Source: Rothia sp. HMSC078H08 (GTDB taxonomy: Bacteria; Actinomycetota; Actinomycetes; Actinomycetales; Micrococcaceae). Taken from it: a DNA stretch of 53,405 bases. The position numbers were made by a program, and so were the translations under genes. Under the pieces are notes generated by a model that saw only the letters and a list, made by a program, of their open reading frames with translations, was not told where the DNA came from and made no database searches. Below are positions 33,845 to 41,942 of the stretch, one piece after another. The DNA is taken from positions 23,669 through 77,073 of the forward strand of contig NZ_KV795249.1 of the NCBI RefSeq assembly GCF_001808955.1, given 5' to 3'. Within the stretch, counting starts at the first letter, position 1, and each line of letters opens with the position of its first letter.

Positions 33845-36451
33845 ATGACTGTTCTGCGTGTGGCTCTTGTTGAGCTTAAGCGCCTGACCAGCGGTGTTTT
33901 GCCGGTTCTGGTGCTTCTTGCTATGTCTTGCATCCCGCTGCTGTACGGCGCCCTGTACCTGTACGGTAACTGGGATGCTTACGGCAATGTGAATGGCATT
34001 GTGGGTGCTCTCGTGGTTGAGGATGAGGGCGCGACGGATTCCGAAGGTAAGCAGGTGAATACCGGTGCTGACGTGAAGAAGAATCTTCTGGATGCTGGCA
34101 CGTTTGATTGGCGTCAGGTGCAGACTCGTACTGAGGCTGTCGAGGGTGTGGAGAACGGCACCTATGACTTTGCGATGGTGATTCCGAAGGATTTCTCGCG
34201 TAATTTGCAGAGTGCCGGTTCGTTTAAGCCTGATGCTGACGGTAAGACGGGCCCTATTGATGCGCGTTCGGCGGGTATCGAGGTCATTACGAATGACGCG
34301 AATAACTATGTGCTGACGAATATTGTCACGAAGGCGGGCACTGCGGTGCGTGATTCGGTGGCTGAGAAGGTCGGTAATTCGACGGCTAATTCGCTGTTGG
34401 CTAGCTTCACGACGATTCATTCGAAGATGGATGAGGCTGCTGATGGTGCGTCGAAGGTGAATAACGGTACGGTGAAGCTGGCGGACGCTATCACTCAGCT
34501 GAAGGACGGTACCGCCACGGTGAATGATGGTGCCGTGAAGCTGAAGGATGGTACCTCCTCTCTGGCTGATGGTCAGTCGCAGTTGTTGGATGGTCAGAAG
34601 CAGTTGGCTGAGGGGGCCGCGAAGCTTGCTGATGGTGTGTCGACTTTGGATTCTGGTGCGGCGAAGCTGGATTCTGGTGCCGCGAAGCTTGCTGATGGTG
34701 CCTCGAGCTTGAAGGATGGTTCGTCGACCTTGGCTTCGGCGGCGGCGTCTGCTTCTGAGGGTGCGTCGAAGCTAAAGGACGGTTCGGCGACCCTGGCTGA
34801 GGGTACTGCGAGCTTGAAGAGCGGTTCGGCGGCGGTTGCGAAGGGTGCTAATGATTTGGCGTCGGGTATTCATCAGTTGCGTGAAGGCATGGATCAGGCT
34901 GGTATTCGTGAGTTGCCGGCTGAGCTGAACGCGATGTGCATGCGTCTGCATGAGACGGATACTTCTGCTGGTAGCGGCGATTTTGGTCGTGACTTGTCGA
35001 ATACTGTGGTGTCTGCGAGTGCGCAGAAGGTGCGTGCTCGGGTGACTCCGCTGGTTGAGGCGGGTACGTTGACTCAGGAGCAGGCTGATCAGCTGGTCGC
35101 TGCTGTTGATTCTGAGGAGACGAAGAATGAGGTTGCTGAGCTGAATCAGAAGGCTCTGCAGTCGCATCTGGCTACTCGTGATGCTGCCGCTGCTGATGCT
35201 CTGTCGAAGTTGCGCGCGTTGAAGTCGAGCCATTGTGTTTCTGATGGTTCGTCGTCGACTGCGGTGAAGATTCAGACTTTGGTGACTGGCGTGGATTCGC
35301 TGGATTCCGGTGCGTCTTCGCTTGCCAAGGGCGCTTCGTCGGTGGCTGATGGTGCCGCTCGTGTGGATGCTGGCGCGTCCTCGTTGGCGTCGGGTTCGGC
35401 GAGCCTGGCTGATGGTAATTCCAAGATCGCTTCGGGTGCTTCGAGCCTTGCGAGTGGTTCTGCGACTCTGTCGGGTGGTGCTTCTGAGCTGAAGGAGGGT
35501 ACTGATTCTTTGAAGAGCGGTACCGCCGAGCTGAAGGATGGTAGCGGTACTTTGGCGAAGAAGGAGCAGTCTGCGGTTGAGGGTCAGCAGAAGCTGGCTG
35601 ATGGCGCGAATGAGCTGAAGGATGGCGCGTCGAAGCTGTCTGACGGCACGGCGAAGCTGTCTGATGGTTCTACTCAGCTGAATGATGGTGCTTCCGAGTT
35701 GAAGGATGGCACTTCGTCGCTGGAGAGCGGTCTGGCTTCTGGCGCTAAGCAGGTTCCGAGCCTTGCGCCGACTGATCAGGCGAAGGTTGCGGATACGATG
35801 TCGAACCCTGTGACTTTGTCGCATGAGTCGCTGGCGTCGGGCCGTAACTATGGTGAAGGCATGGGCCCGTTCTTCATGTGCTTGGCGTTGTGGATTGGCG
35901 GCTTGATGCTGGTTCAGACGTTGCGCGTGATGAACAACCGTGCGTTGGCTTCGCATGCTCCGTCGATTCGTGTGATGCTCGGTAGCTGGATGCCGTTCGG
36001 CCTGGTGGGTATTGCTCAGGCGACTTTGATGTTTGCCGCGATTAAGTTTGGTTTGGGCTTTGAGATGGCTCATCCGTGGCTGGTGTGGCTGTTCCTCTGC
36101 TATGTGGCTTTGGTCTTTACCGGTTTCATTCATGGTTTGACGGTGATTTTGGGTGCGCCCGGTAAGCTTGTTGCTTTGGTCATTCTGATTCTGCAGCTGA
36201 TTACTGCGGGCGGCACGATGCCGTATGAGACTTTGCCTGAGTCGATTCGTTGGATGCATGATTTCTTCCCGATGGGTTATGCGGTGGCGGGTACGCGTCG
36301 TTTGGCGTATGGCATTAATGAGTCGAGCCTGTGGGGCATCATGCTGGTTTTGACTCTGTGGGGTCTGGCTGGTCTGGTGTTGGGCTATATTGGCACGCGT
36401 CGTGATCGTACGTGGTCCCTGAAGAAGCTTGCGCCGGAGATTACTGTGTAA
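33845..36451 (+). CDS. YhgE/Pip-domain membrane protein with DG repeats
   Basis: The 868-residue protein has the YhgE layout. An N-terminal membrane helix is followed by YLYGNWDAYGNVNGI, a large extracytoplasmic region, and a C-terminal block of six membrane helices (about 675-860) like ABC-2 permeases. The outer region contains two long tracts of short repeats of the type L-x-DG-A-x-x-L-x-SG (about residues 198-343 and 478-635), probably a rod. Relatives include phage-infection protein Pip and EsaA of type VII secretion. Its role here is unknown, perhaps export or envelope stress. It forms an operon with the pseudo-ATPase and a TetR regulator. Confidence 0.88.
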   Translation: MTVLRVALVELKRLTSGVLPVLVLLAMSCIPLLYGALYLYGNWDAYGNVNGIVGALVVEDEGATDSEGKQVNTGADVKKNLLDAGTFDWRQVQTRTEAVEGVENGTYDFAMVIPKDFSRNLQSAGSFKPDADGKTGPIDARSAGIEVITNDANNYVLTNIVTKAGTAVRDSVAEKVGNSTANSLLASFTTIHSKMDEAADGASKVNNGTVKLADAITQLKDGTATVNDGAVKLKDGTSSLADGQSQLLDGQKQLAEGAAKLADGVSTLDSGAAKLDSGAAKLADGASSLKDGSSTLASAAASASEGASKLKDGSATLAEGTASLKSGSAAVAKGANDLASGIHQLREGMDQAGIRELPAELNAMCMRLHETDTSAGSGDFGRDLSNTVVSASAQKVRARVTPLVEAGTLTQEQADQLVAAVDSEETKNEVAELNQKALQSHLATRDAAAADALSKLRALKSSHCVSDGSSSTAVKIQTLVTGVDSLDSGASSLAKGASSVADGAARVDAGASSLASGSASLADGNSKIASGASSLASGSATLSGGASELKEGTDSLKSGTAELKDGSGTLAKKEQSAVEGQQKLADGANELKDGASKLSDGTAKLSDGSTQLNDGASELKDGTSSLESGLASGAKQVPSLAPTDQAKVADTMSNPVTLSHESLASGRNYGEGMGPFFMCLALWIGGLMLVQTLRVMNNRALASHAPSIRVMLGSWMPFGLVGIAQATLMFAAIKFGLGFEMAHPWLVWLFLCYVALVFTGFIHGLTVILGAPGKLVALVILILQLITAGGTMPYETLPESIRWMHDFFPMGYAVAGTRRLAYGINESSLWGIMLVLTLWGLAGLVLGYIGTRRDRTWSLKKLAPEITV
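34440..34875 (+). repeat. First DG-repeat tract of the YhgE protein
   Basis: Tandem degenerate units of about 21 bp encode seven-residue repeats such as KLADGVS and SLKDGSS. Phase is kept throughout. Confidence 0.75.
35280..35755 (+). repeat. Second DG-repeat tract of the YhgE protein
   Basis: The same seven-residue unit (SLASGSA, ELKDGSG, KLSDGTA) runs for about 155 codons, separated from the first tract by a non-repetitive domain with two cysteines. Confidence 0.75.
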
Positions 36452-36497
36452 CGAACCCTGTTTGGTCGCACCGGGGGAAAACTGTCTAATAAAATAG

Positions 36498-36507
36498 AGA
36501 TATATCT
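36498..36507. promoter_or_regulatory. Palindrome before the TetR gene, possible operator
   Basis: AGATATATCT is a perfect 10-bp palindrome 25 bp upstream of the TetR start, beside an AT-rich TAATAAAATAG. TetR proteins commonly bind such sites next to their own gene. Confidence 0.35.
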
Positions 36508-36531
36508 GCAAAAAGGGAGGGAGGACTGCTG

Positions 36532-37152
36532 ATGTTGCAGCGCCCAGTCGCTGAAGCTTCAAGTCGTCGTCCCGGCCGTACAGGTAGAACTCAGTTGAAG
36601 TTGTTCAACGCTGCTATGGAAATCATGACCCAAAAGGGGCTTGAGTACGCCACTGTTGAAGAGGTGGCTGCCCGGGCGGGTGTTTCTAAGGGAACCGTGT
36701 ATTACAACTTCGGTTCTAAGAAGACCATGGTGGATCAGCTGGTTCAGTACGGCACGCAGTTGCTGCTGAGCGATGCGCGTCGCGCGGCATCGGTTCATTC
36801 TGATCCGCGTGAGGCGTTGCGGAGTGCTGTTCGCGCCGCGTTCCAGTATCTTGAGGACCGTCCGGGTTTTACTCGGATGTGGCTTGCGGAGGCGTGGAAG
36901 GGTGCGGATGGTTGGACCGAGGCGATGAGCGATAACCGTTTGGATCTTCTGAATTATTTGGAGGAGATGACGGAGGCTGTGGCTCGCCGCTATACGGTTG
37001 ATACCGCTCAGAATCCTCGTGCGATTGCGATCTCTATGTTCGGCGCGATTTATATGCTTGCCATGGATCGTGAAGTGCATCAGGCGGAGCGTAATGCTGA
37101 GGATGCAACGCGTGCTGTCATGCTGGTTGTAGATGGGTATATCCGTCATTAG
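36532..37152 (+). CDS. TetR-family transcriptional regulator
   Basis: The N-terminal helix-turn-helix (TVEEVAARAGVSKGTVYYNF, residues 41-60) is textbook TetR. The remaining 140 residues form the helical ligand-binding/dimer domain. Length is 206 residues. GGGAGGGAGG lies about 7 nt before ATG 36532. It sits 80 bp after the YhgE gene, in the same direction, so it probably controls the pseudo-ATPase/YhgE operon and itself; the inducer is unknown. Confidence 0.93.
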   Translation: MLQRPVAEASSRRPGRTGRTQLKLFNAAMEIMTQKGLEYATVEEVAARAGVSKGTVYYNFGSKKTMVDQLVQYGTQLLLSDARRAASVHSDPREALRSAVRAAFQYLEDRPGFTRMWLAEAWKGADGWTEAMSDNRLDLLNYLEEMTEAVARRYTVDTAQNPRAIAISMFGAIYMLAMDREVHQAERNAEDATRAVMLVVDGYIRH

Positions 37153-37278
37153 GCGGACCTGTTGGGTCTGCAGACGTAGCCGGGACTTCGGTGTCGGGTG
37201 TCGAAAAGGGCACGGTTAAAGGGACCGTGAAAGAGGCGACACCCGGCTGCCGTACGCGCACGATATGTAGGCTCGTTC

Positions 37279-37307
37279 TTGCCCTCCTGTTGGGGGTGTG
37301 CTATAGT
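37279..37307 (+). promoter_or_regulatory. Promoter of tRNA-Ser(CGA)
   Basis: TTGCCC (37279-37284), a 17-bp spacer and TATAGT (37302-37307) lie 11 bp before the mature tRNA. Confidence 0.7.
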
Positions 37308-37318
37308 TTTCCACTGTT

Positions 37319-37405
37319 GGTGGTGTGTCCGAGCGGCCGAAGGTGCATCACTCGAAATGATGTTTGGTGTAAAAGCCAACGGGGGTTCAAATCCCTCCAC
37401 CACCG
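37319..37405 (+). tRNA. tRNA-Ser(CGA)
   Basis: An 87-nt class II tRNA: acceptor GGTGGTG/CACCACC, anticodon stem CATCA/TGATG with loop CTCGAAA (anticodon CGA), long variable arm and T-loop TTCAAAT. CCA is not encoded. The terminator follows within 10 nt. Confidence 0.96.
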
Positions 37406-37413
37406 CACCAACG

Positions 37414-37446
37414 AAAACCCGTCGAGATTCGTCTCGGCGGGTTTTT
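37414..37446 (+). terminator. Terminator of tRNA-Ser(CGA)
   Basis: A 14-bp stem (37414-37427 with 37432-37445, one G-T pair) has a TTCG loop and ends in TTTTT. Confidence 0.93.
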
Positions 37447-37579
37447 GCATGCCCGGATTGTTCTGGGGTGGTGCTGGCGGGTGCGTTAGTGGGTGTTTGT
37501 GCGGGGGGTACTTCGCCTCGTTTTATAGGTTGTGTGCCACTTCCTGGGCTTTACCGGTGTTTGCTGATTCGGGGGTGGG

Positions 37580-37585
37580 TAAAAT
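37580..37585 (+). promoter_or_regulatory. -10 element of upp, leaderless spacing
   Basis: TAAAAT ends 6 nt before the upp ATG and there is no Shine-Dalgarno sequence. Confidence 0.55.
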
Positions 37586-37591
37586 CGTATT

Positions 37592-38230
37592 ATGCGTATT
37601 AAGATTCTTGACCACCCGCTGGTCTCTCACAAGATTAGTGTTCTGCGTGATAAGAACACTCCGTCCCCGATTTTCCGTCAGCTGGTTGATGAGCTGGTGA
37701 CCCTTCTTGCCTATGAGGCGACTCGCGAGATCCGCGTGGAAGAGGTTGAGGTTGTGACTCCGGTGGCGACTACTACCGGCGTTCGTATTGCTGATCCTAA
37801 GCCGCTGGTTGTTCCGATTCTGCGTGCTGGTCTGGGCATGCTGGAGGGTATGACCCGTCTGGTTCCGACCGCTGAGGTGGGCTTCCTGGGTATGGCTCGT
37901 AATGAGGAAACGCTGGATATTGTGACGTATGCTGAGCGTCTGCCGGAGGACCTGACTGGTCGTCAGGTGTACCTGCTGGACCCGATGCTGGCTACCGGTG
38001 GCACTCTGATTGAGGCCATTAAGTTCCTGCGTGAGCGTGGTGCTGAGTCTGTGACGTGCGTGTGCCTGATTGCTGCTCCTGAGGGCATTGCTGCTCTGGA
38101 GAAGGGCATTGAGGGTATGGAGAATGTTGACCTGTTCCTGGCTGCTCGTGATGAGCGTCTGAACGAGAAGGCGTACATTATTCCGGGTCTGGGTGACGCC
38201 GGTGACCGCCTGTACGGTCTGGCTGAGTAG
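37592..38230 (+). CDS. upp: Uracil phosphoribosyltransferase
   Basis: Upp makes UMP from uracil and PRPP in pyrimidine salvage. The 212-residue protein has [14 protein letters not shown], the PRPP-binding loop [10 protein letters not shown] (Asp130 onward) and the C-terminal uracil-binding segment [11 protein letters not shown], all as in the family. It is probably leaderless, with TAAAAT 6 nt before the ATG. It stands alone between tRNA-Ser(CGA) and a gene-poor stretch. Confidence 0.97.
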   Translation: MRIKILDHPLVSHKISVLRDKNTPSPIFRQLVDELVTLLAYEATREIRVEEVEVVTPVATTTGVRIADPKPLVVPILRAGLGMLEGMTRLVPTAEVGFLGMARNEETLDIVTYAERLPEDLTGRQVYLLDPMLATGGTLIEAIKFLRERGAESVTCVCLIAAPEGIAALEKGIEGMENVDLFLAARDERLNEKAYIIPGLGDAGDRLYGLAE

Positions 38231-38807
38231 TTTTCAGCGTTATTCACGTGATGTGAGTGGGGCGCCTCTGCATATGTTTAAGCATGTGCGGGGGCGCTTT
38301 GTTGTGTCTGCTGGAGGCCGTGTGCAGGTCATATGGTGTGGTGTTGGGGGATGTGTGTCTAACGGTCTGCTGTCTTGGGTGTTTATGGTGTTGTTGGGCG
38401 CTTGTGTGGGTTTATGAAACACCCTTGATAATATGTGATGAGGAACACTATAGTGCTTTGAGGGGCTCAAAATATATTGAGCATATTCACAGCTTCACAT
38501 GAAAATACAGGGTGAAACCAGTAAATAAAAGAAGCTATGAATATTTATAAGAGAAAAAATACTGAAAGCTTCAGGTAGTCCCTGAAACCCCAAAACGCGA
38601 GAGGGGGTATTGTACTCCTCTCGCCCATAAAGATGAATCCACTATGCCGAATCCGCTTGATTTATCCGTCAAATAGGAGAAATATTAAGTAAGAGGATTG
38701 AAGCTCGAACAGGTATTGGGGACTGTTTGACTCGGCGTCACTTCCGGCGCACCCCACACTACGTACGACAGGGATCCCGTACACAGACTTTGAGAGAAGG
38801 TTGAATC
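38231..38807. other. Gene-free region, AT-rich, upstream of the winged-helix gene
   Basis: No gene is supported. Bases 38400-38700 are AT-rich. A hairpin at 38597-38624 (GCGAGAGG paired with CCTCTCGC, inner GGTA/TAC) lies about 185 bp before the next gene. TTGACT at 38727 is a -35 candidate without a convincing -10. Confidence 0.45.
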
Positions 38808-39560
38808 ATGTCAGGCGCTGTACCTGGATATGTGCACATCTCCCAGCGCGGCCGCGCCGCTAAGCGCCAGGTCGTGCAGCCTCAGCGTCCCGTTGCGCAG
38901 GCTGCAACGTTGCGTCCGATGACTTTCTCAGCCGGTGACCCTGCCCATAAGCAGGCTCAGGAAAATGAGGCACGCGGCTTTGTGCTCTATGTTGGTTTGA
39001 ACGAGGAACTTGCTGCAGCGAACGGCACCTCCCTGGTGCGTATCGTTCAGGATTTGCGCACTTATGCACACCACCTGGCTCCCGAGTCGGAGTCGTACGC
39101 CGCTGTGGCGTTGGCTCCGGTGAACGCTGAGGGTAGCGACCTTGAGGTAGTACGTAATGCACTCGGCGATCCGACCGCAATGTATATGCACCCGGAGGCG
39201 CATGTCGCCCGCGAAGCAGAGACCACGAATAGCCACTCTTCGGGTGTGCTGATTGATTTGGCACGCCGCGAGGTGTTCCTGGACGGTGAGCCGCTCATGC
39301 TGACCTTCAAGGAATTCGAGCTGCTGGCACACCTGGTGGAGAATTCTTCCCGCACCGTGGGTCGTGAGGAGCTGCTGAAGGCGCTGTGGAGCTCCGGTGA
39401 CGAGCATCCGCATGAGCGTACGATTGACGTGCATATTCGTCGTCTGCGTTCGAAGCTGGGCCGCCTGTCGGGTACCGTGCGTACGGTGCGCGGTCAGGGT
39501 TACCGCTTCTTTGAGCACCCCGAGGTTGTTGTCTGGGCTGCTCCGGAATACTCGATTTAG
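38808..39560 (+). CDS. Orphan winged-helix (OmpR/PhoB-type) regulator without receiver domain
   Basis: The C-terminal 100 residues are a typical OmpR/PhoB DNA-binding domain: VLIDLARREVFLDGEPLMLT, FKEFELLAHLVENSSRTVGR, then the recognition helix and wing ERTIDVHIRRLRSKLG and VRTVRGQGYRF. The N-terminal 140 residues are not a CheY receiver; the phospho-acceptor Asp and Lys are absent. They hold a basic start and a region beginning GFVLYVGLNEELAAANGTSL. No histidine kinase is nearby, so it probably works without phosphorylation. ATG 38808 has GAGAAGG upstream. Targets are unknown. Confidence 0.88.
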   Translation: MSGAVPGYVHISQRGRAAKRQVVQPQRPVAQAATLRPMTFSAGDPAHKQAQENEARGFVLYVGLNEELAAANGTSLVRIVQDLRTYAHHLAPESESYAAVALAPVNAEGSDLEVVRNALGDPTAMYMHPEAHVAREAETTNSHSSGVLIDLARREVFLDGEPLMLTFKEFELLAHLVENSSRTVGREELLKALWSSGDEHPHERTIDVHIRRLRSKLGRLSGTVRTVRGQGYRFFEHPEVVVWAAPEYSI

Positions 39561-39699
39561 CGTGTACAGAATTTAGCTTCTGTAGAGTGCACCCCGGTGT
39601 GCTGGCGTGATGCCGGTGCGCCGGGGTTTACTTGTGCCCGCCTGGGGGTGTTAGTGTGCGTGCTGTGGCGGCGTGCGGCACGTTCCGGCGCCCTCTAGA

Positions 39700-39705
39700 T
39701 AGAAT
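39700..39705 (+). promoter_or_regulatory. -10 element of the SixA-like gene, leaderless spacing
   Basis: TAGAAT ends 6 nt before ATG 39712. No ribosome site is visible. Confidence 0.55.
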
Positions 39706-39711
39706 GGGTGT

Positions 39712-40257
39712 ATGGCTGAAAATTCTTCCAACACTGCATCTGGCTCGCACCGCAGCGGGGTCAAGCGTCTGATTATTATGCGCCATGCGGAGGCTGATTG
39801 GGGTCTGAACGATTTTGATCGTCCGCTGACGAAGCGCGGCCATGAGCAGGCTGCCGCTGCTGGCGCCTGGCTGGCGGCTCGCGGTTATATTCCGGAGCAG
39901 ATTATGTCGTCGTCGGCTTTGCGTACTCGTCAGACGACTACTTGGGTTTCGGATGGTTTGGGGGCGAAGGCGCCTACTGCTCATCTGGATGAGGGGCTGT
40001 ATGAGGTGTCTGCGTCCCGCATTATTGCGCGCATTAACAGCGTTTCGGAGAATGTTCATTCTCTGATGGTGGTGTCGCATCTGCCCGGCGTGCAGGATGC
40101 CGCGCAGCGCCTGATGAGCCCTGATTCTGACCCGAACGCGTCCATGGATGTGTATTACGGTTTCCCACCCTCTTCCATTGCGGTGTTTGAGGTGCCGGGG
40201 GAGTGGGCTCTGCTTGATGGTGCGGATGCGCGCCTCGTGGACTTCAAGAGCTTCTAG
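39712..40257 (+). CDS. SixA-like histidine phosphatase
   Basis: A small member of the histidine phosphatase (phosphoglycerate mutase) superfamily. The catalytic RHA motif is at 24-26 (IIMRHAEADWG), the conserved TRQT is present, and the second catalytic His is at 123 (VVSHLPGVQD). At 181 residues it lacks the lid insertions of sugar phosphatases and fits the SixA group, which removes phosphate from phosphohistidine. The natural substrate here is unknown. It is downstream of the winged-helix gene but has its own leaderless promoter. Confidence 0.9.
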   Translation: MAENSSNTASGSHRSGVKRLIIMRHAEADWGLNDFDRPLTKRGHEQAAAAGAWLAARGYIPEQIMSSSALRTRQTTTWVSDGLGAKAPTAHLDEGLYEVSASRIIARINSVSENVHSLMVVSHLPGVQDAAQRLMSPDSDPNASMDVYYGFPPSSIAVFEVPGEWALLDGADARLVDFKSF

Positions 40258-40316
40258 ACCAGGAGTTTCTAGCCCAGGTTTTTCTAGGCTTTGTACCTGA
40301 ATGAAATGGGTAAAGC

Positions 40317-40349
40317 AAAAGCCCCGTACCAGCCGGTACGGGGCTTTTT
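40317..40349. terminator. Bidirectional terminator
   Basis: A perfect 14-bp stem (40317-40330 with 40335-40348) with A-run and T-run ends serves the SixA-like gene (plus) and tRNA-Ser(GCT) (minus). Confidence 0.93.
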
Positions 40350-40353
40350 GTGG

Positions 40354-40442
40354 CGGAGACGGGGGGATTTGAACCCCCGGTCGAGTTTAACCCCGACCCT
40401 TCATTAGCAGTGAAGTCCATTCGGCCGCTCTGGCACGTCTCC
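40354..40442 (-). tRNA. tRNA-Ser(GCT)
   Basis: An 89-nt class II tRNA on the minus strand: acceptor GGAGACG/CGTCTCC, anticodon stem CTTCA/TGAAG with loop CTGCTAA (anticodon GCT), long variable arm, T-loop TTCAAAT. CCA is encoded at 40351-40353. It borders the left side of the DUF4190 array. Confidence 0.96.
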
Positions 40443-40695
40443 ACGGTGCGCTCGTGAGCGCATCCCTATAAGAATATAGGCTGTTTTGCGCTTGGTCAAT
40501 TCGGCCCGTGCTTTGGAGATATCTCTGAGTATGTGTTGCTTTATAGGGCGGATTATGGATTGTGTGCTTTGAGGCTCATATACATTTTCGATAGACTGCT
40601 ACTGTCCAACCGATAAATAGAGGGCGTCTCTGGCGTGTGATTTTTCCATGCAGCGTTGCCAGAGTCGTCTTATTTACTCAACGAAATGAGAAATC

Positions 40696-41043
40696 ATGTC
40701 TGAAAACCCCAACAACCCCCAGCCCCAGTTCAACCAGGACCCCCAGTTTAGCCAGCAGGCACCCCAGTTCAATCAGCAGGTTCCTTACGGTGTGCCCGTT
40801 CAGACCCCTGAGCAGCAGGCTCAGGCGAAGAAGGCAAAGACCCTGTCGATTGTCTCTCTGGTGAGCGGTATTGTGAGCTTCTTTGTCCTCGGTTTCATCC
40901 TTGGTGCTGTAGCTATTGCGACCGGCCGCCTGGCTATGAATAACCCCGAGCTGAAGAACCGCGGTATGGCTATTGCCGGTACTGTTCTGGGTGTCGTCAG
41001 TATTATTTTGCTGGTCGCTCTGAAGATTTTTGTAAAGCAGTAA
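40696..41043 (+). CDS. DUF4190-like membrane protein, array 2 member 1
   Basis: The 115-residue protein has a 50-residue Pro/Gln/Asn-rich N-terminus with repeated PQFNQ/PQFSQ units and two membrane helices (about 58-77 and 90-112), separated by a short loop with GRLAMNNPELKNRGMAIAG. This is the DUF4190 pattern: a Gln-rich cytoplasmic tail plus a helical hairpin. Function is unknown for the family. A weak GAGA ribosome site precedes ATG 40696. The promoter differs from those of members 2-4. Confidence 0.82.
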   Translation: MSENPNNPQPQFNQDPQFSQQAPQFNQQVPYGVPVQTPEQQAQAKKAKTLSIVSLVSGIVSFFVLGFILGAVAIATGRLAMNNPELKNRGMAIAGTVLGVVSIILLVALKIFVKQ

Positions 41044-41089
41044 GATTGAAGCTACCTGCAGTAGCCTCATGATTTGAGGAAGCCCGCGT

Positions 41090-41124
41090 GTACTCCGTGT
41101 GCACGCGGGCTTTTGCGTGCCTAA
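41090..41124 (+). terminator. Terminator after array 2 member 1
   Basis: The stem 41090-41100 with 41112-41122 is followed by TT within TTTT. Confidence 0.88.
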
Positions 41125-41180
41125 TTAGTTTTCTAATTAGTGCATATATGGTGCGTATAGCTCCAGAATGACGAATCCGT

Positions 41181-41209
41181 TTGTGCCCACCTCAGCGATA
41201 GGTTAGGGT
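41181..41209 (+). promoter_or_regulatory. Promoter of array 2 member 2
   Basis: TTGTGC (41181-41186), a 17-bp spacer and TAGGGT (41204-41209), inside the conserved GATAGGTTAGGGTGA block. It is the same as at 41871. Confidence 0.65.
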
Positions 41210-41252
41210 GAGTAAGGTTCAATACACACCATTCACACGAAAGAGGGACCAC

Positions 41253-41741
41253 ATGTCTCAGAACCCGCAGGACTCTAACTCCTACGACTACAACCCGGAA
41301 TACGGCAACCTGAACGAGCAGAACGCTCAGAACGGTCAGCAGCAGTACCAGCAGCCTGGTCAGTACGGTCAGCCCATGATGGTGCCCGTCGGCATTGTTC
41401 AGAAGACCCCCGAGCAGCTTGCTGGCGAGAAGGCTGGTCAGACCTCCATGGTGCTCGGCATTATTGGTCTGATCTGCAACTTCTTTGTTAGCTGGTGGCT
41501 GTTCGGTCTGCCCTCGCTGATCATGGGTGTTATCGGCATTATGAAGGCTAATGAGGCTGAGCGTTTTGGCACTGCAGCTTCGGGTGGTCGCATCATGGGC
41601 TGGATTAACGCAGCTTTTGGTGGCCTATTCTTGGTTGTAATCGGTGGTTTCCTGCTGCTGGGTCTTATCGGCGCGGCAGGTGCTGCTTCTTCCTCTTCCA
41701 ACCACTTTACTGAGCTGGTCAGCACCCTGGCACTCTTCTAA
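41253..41741 (+). CDS. DUF4190-like membrane protein, array 2 member 2
   Basis: At 162 residues it is closely related to member 3. MSQNPQDSNSYDYNPEYGNL is followed by a short Gln/Tyr stretch, PMMVPVGIVQKTPEQLAGEK, and two to three membrane segments with WWLFGLPSLIMGVIGIMKAN, EAERFGTAASGGRIMGWI and a Gly-rich last helix. ATG 41253 has AGAGGGA 5-6 nt upstream; an in-frame start at 41208 would lie on the promoter. Function is unknown. The C-terminal tail ends in LALF, as member 3 ends LVLF. Confidence 0.85.
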   Translation: MSQNPQDSNSYDYNPEYGNLNEQNAQNGQQQYQQPGQYGQPMMVPVGIVQKTPEQLAGEKAGQTSMVLGIIGLICNFFVSWWLFGLPSLIMGVIGIMKANEAERFGTAASGGRIMGWINAAFGGLFLVVIGGFLLLGLIGAAGAASSSSNHFTELVSTLALF

Positions 41742-41769
41742 AAGGTCTCGCCCTCCTAGAGGGTACATA

Positions 41770-41804
41770 AAAGCCCCGTTTCTCGTATTGAGGAGCGGGG
41801 CTTT
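41770..41804 (+). terminator. Terminator after array 2 member 2
   Basis: The stem AAAGCCCCG (41770-41778) with CGGGGCTTT (41796-41804) has an inner paired CTC/GAG. The same outer arms recur at 42617-42651. Confidence 0.88.
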
Positions 41805-41870
41805 CGCGTACCAGCTGGCACTCTACTGCCCTCTTAAAATGTATTGCGCGGGTTTGTGCGACAGATGTAG

Positions 41871-41899
41871 TTGTACCCGTTTCGGTGATAGGTTAGGGT
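41871..41899 (+). promoter_or_regulatory. Promoter of array 2 member 3
   Basis: TTGTAC (41871-41876), a 17-bp spacer and TAGGGT (41894-41899), within the same GATAGGTTAGGGTGA block as member 2. Confidence 0.65.
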
Positions 41900-41942
41900 G
41901 AATACTGTTTAACACACACCAGCCGTACGAAAGTGAGATGCC

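Noticed and set aside
34440..35755. Regular repeats that could suggest a CRISPR array
   Set aside because: Units are contiguous, about 21 bp, keep reading frame and encode protein; there are no spacers and no cas genes.
34772..36562. 596-codon open frame antisense to the YhgE gene
   Set aside because: Produced by the repetitive DG coding tract read backwards; the sense protein has clear membrane and YhgE segments.
37191..37700. Open frame running through tRNA-Ser(CGA) and into upp
   Set aside because: It overlaps a certain tRNA and an identified gene in another frame and has no protein features.
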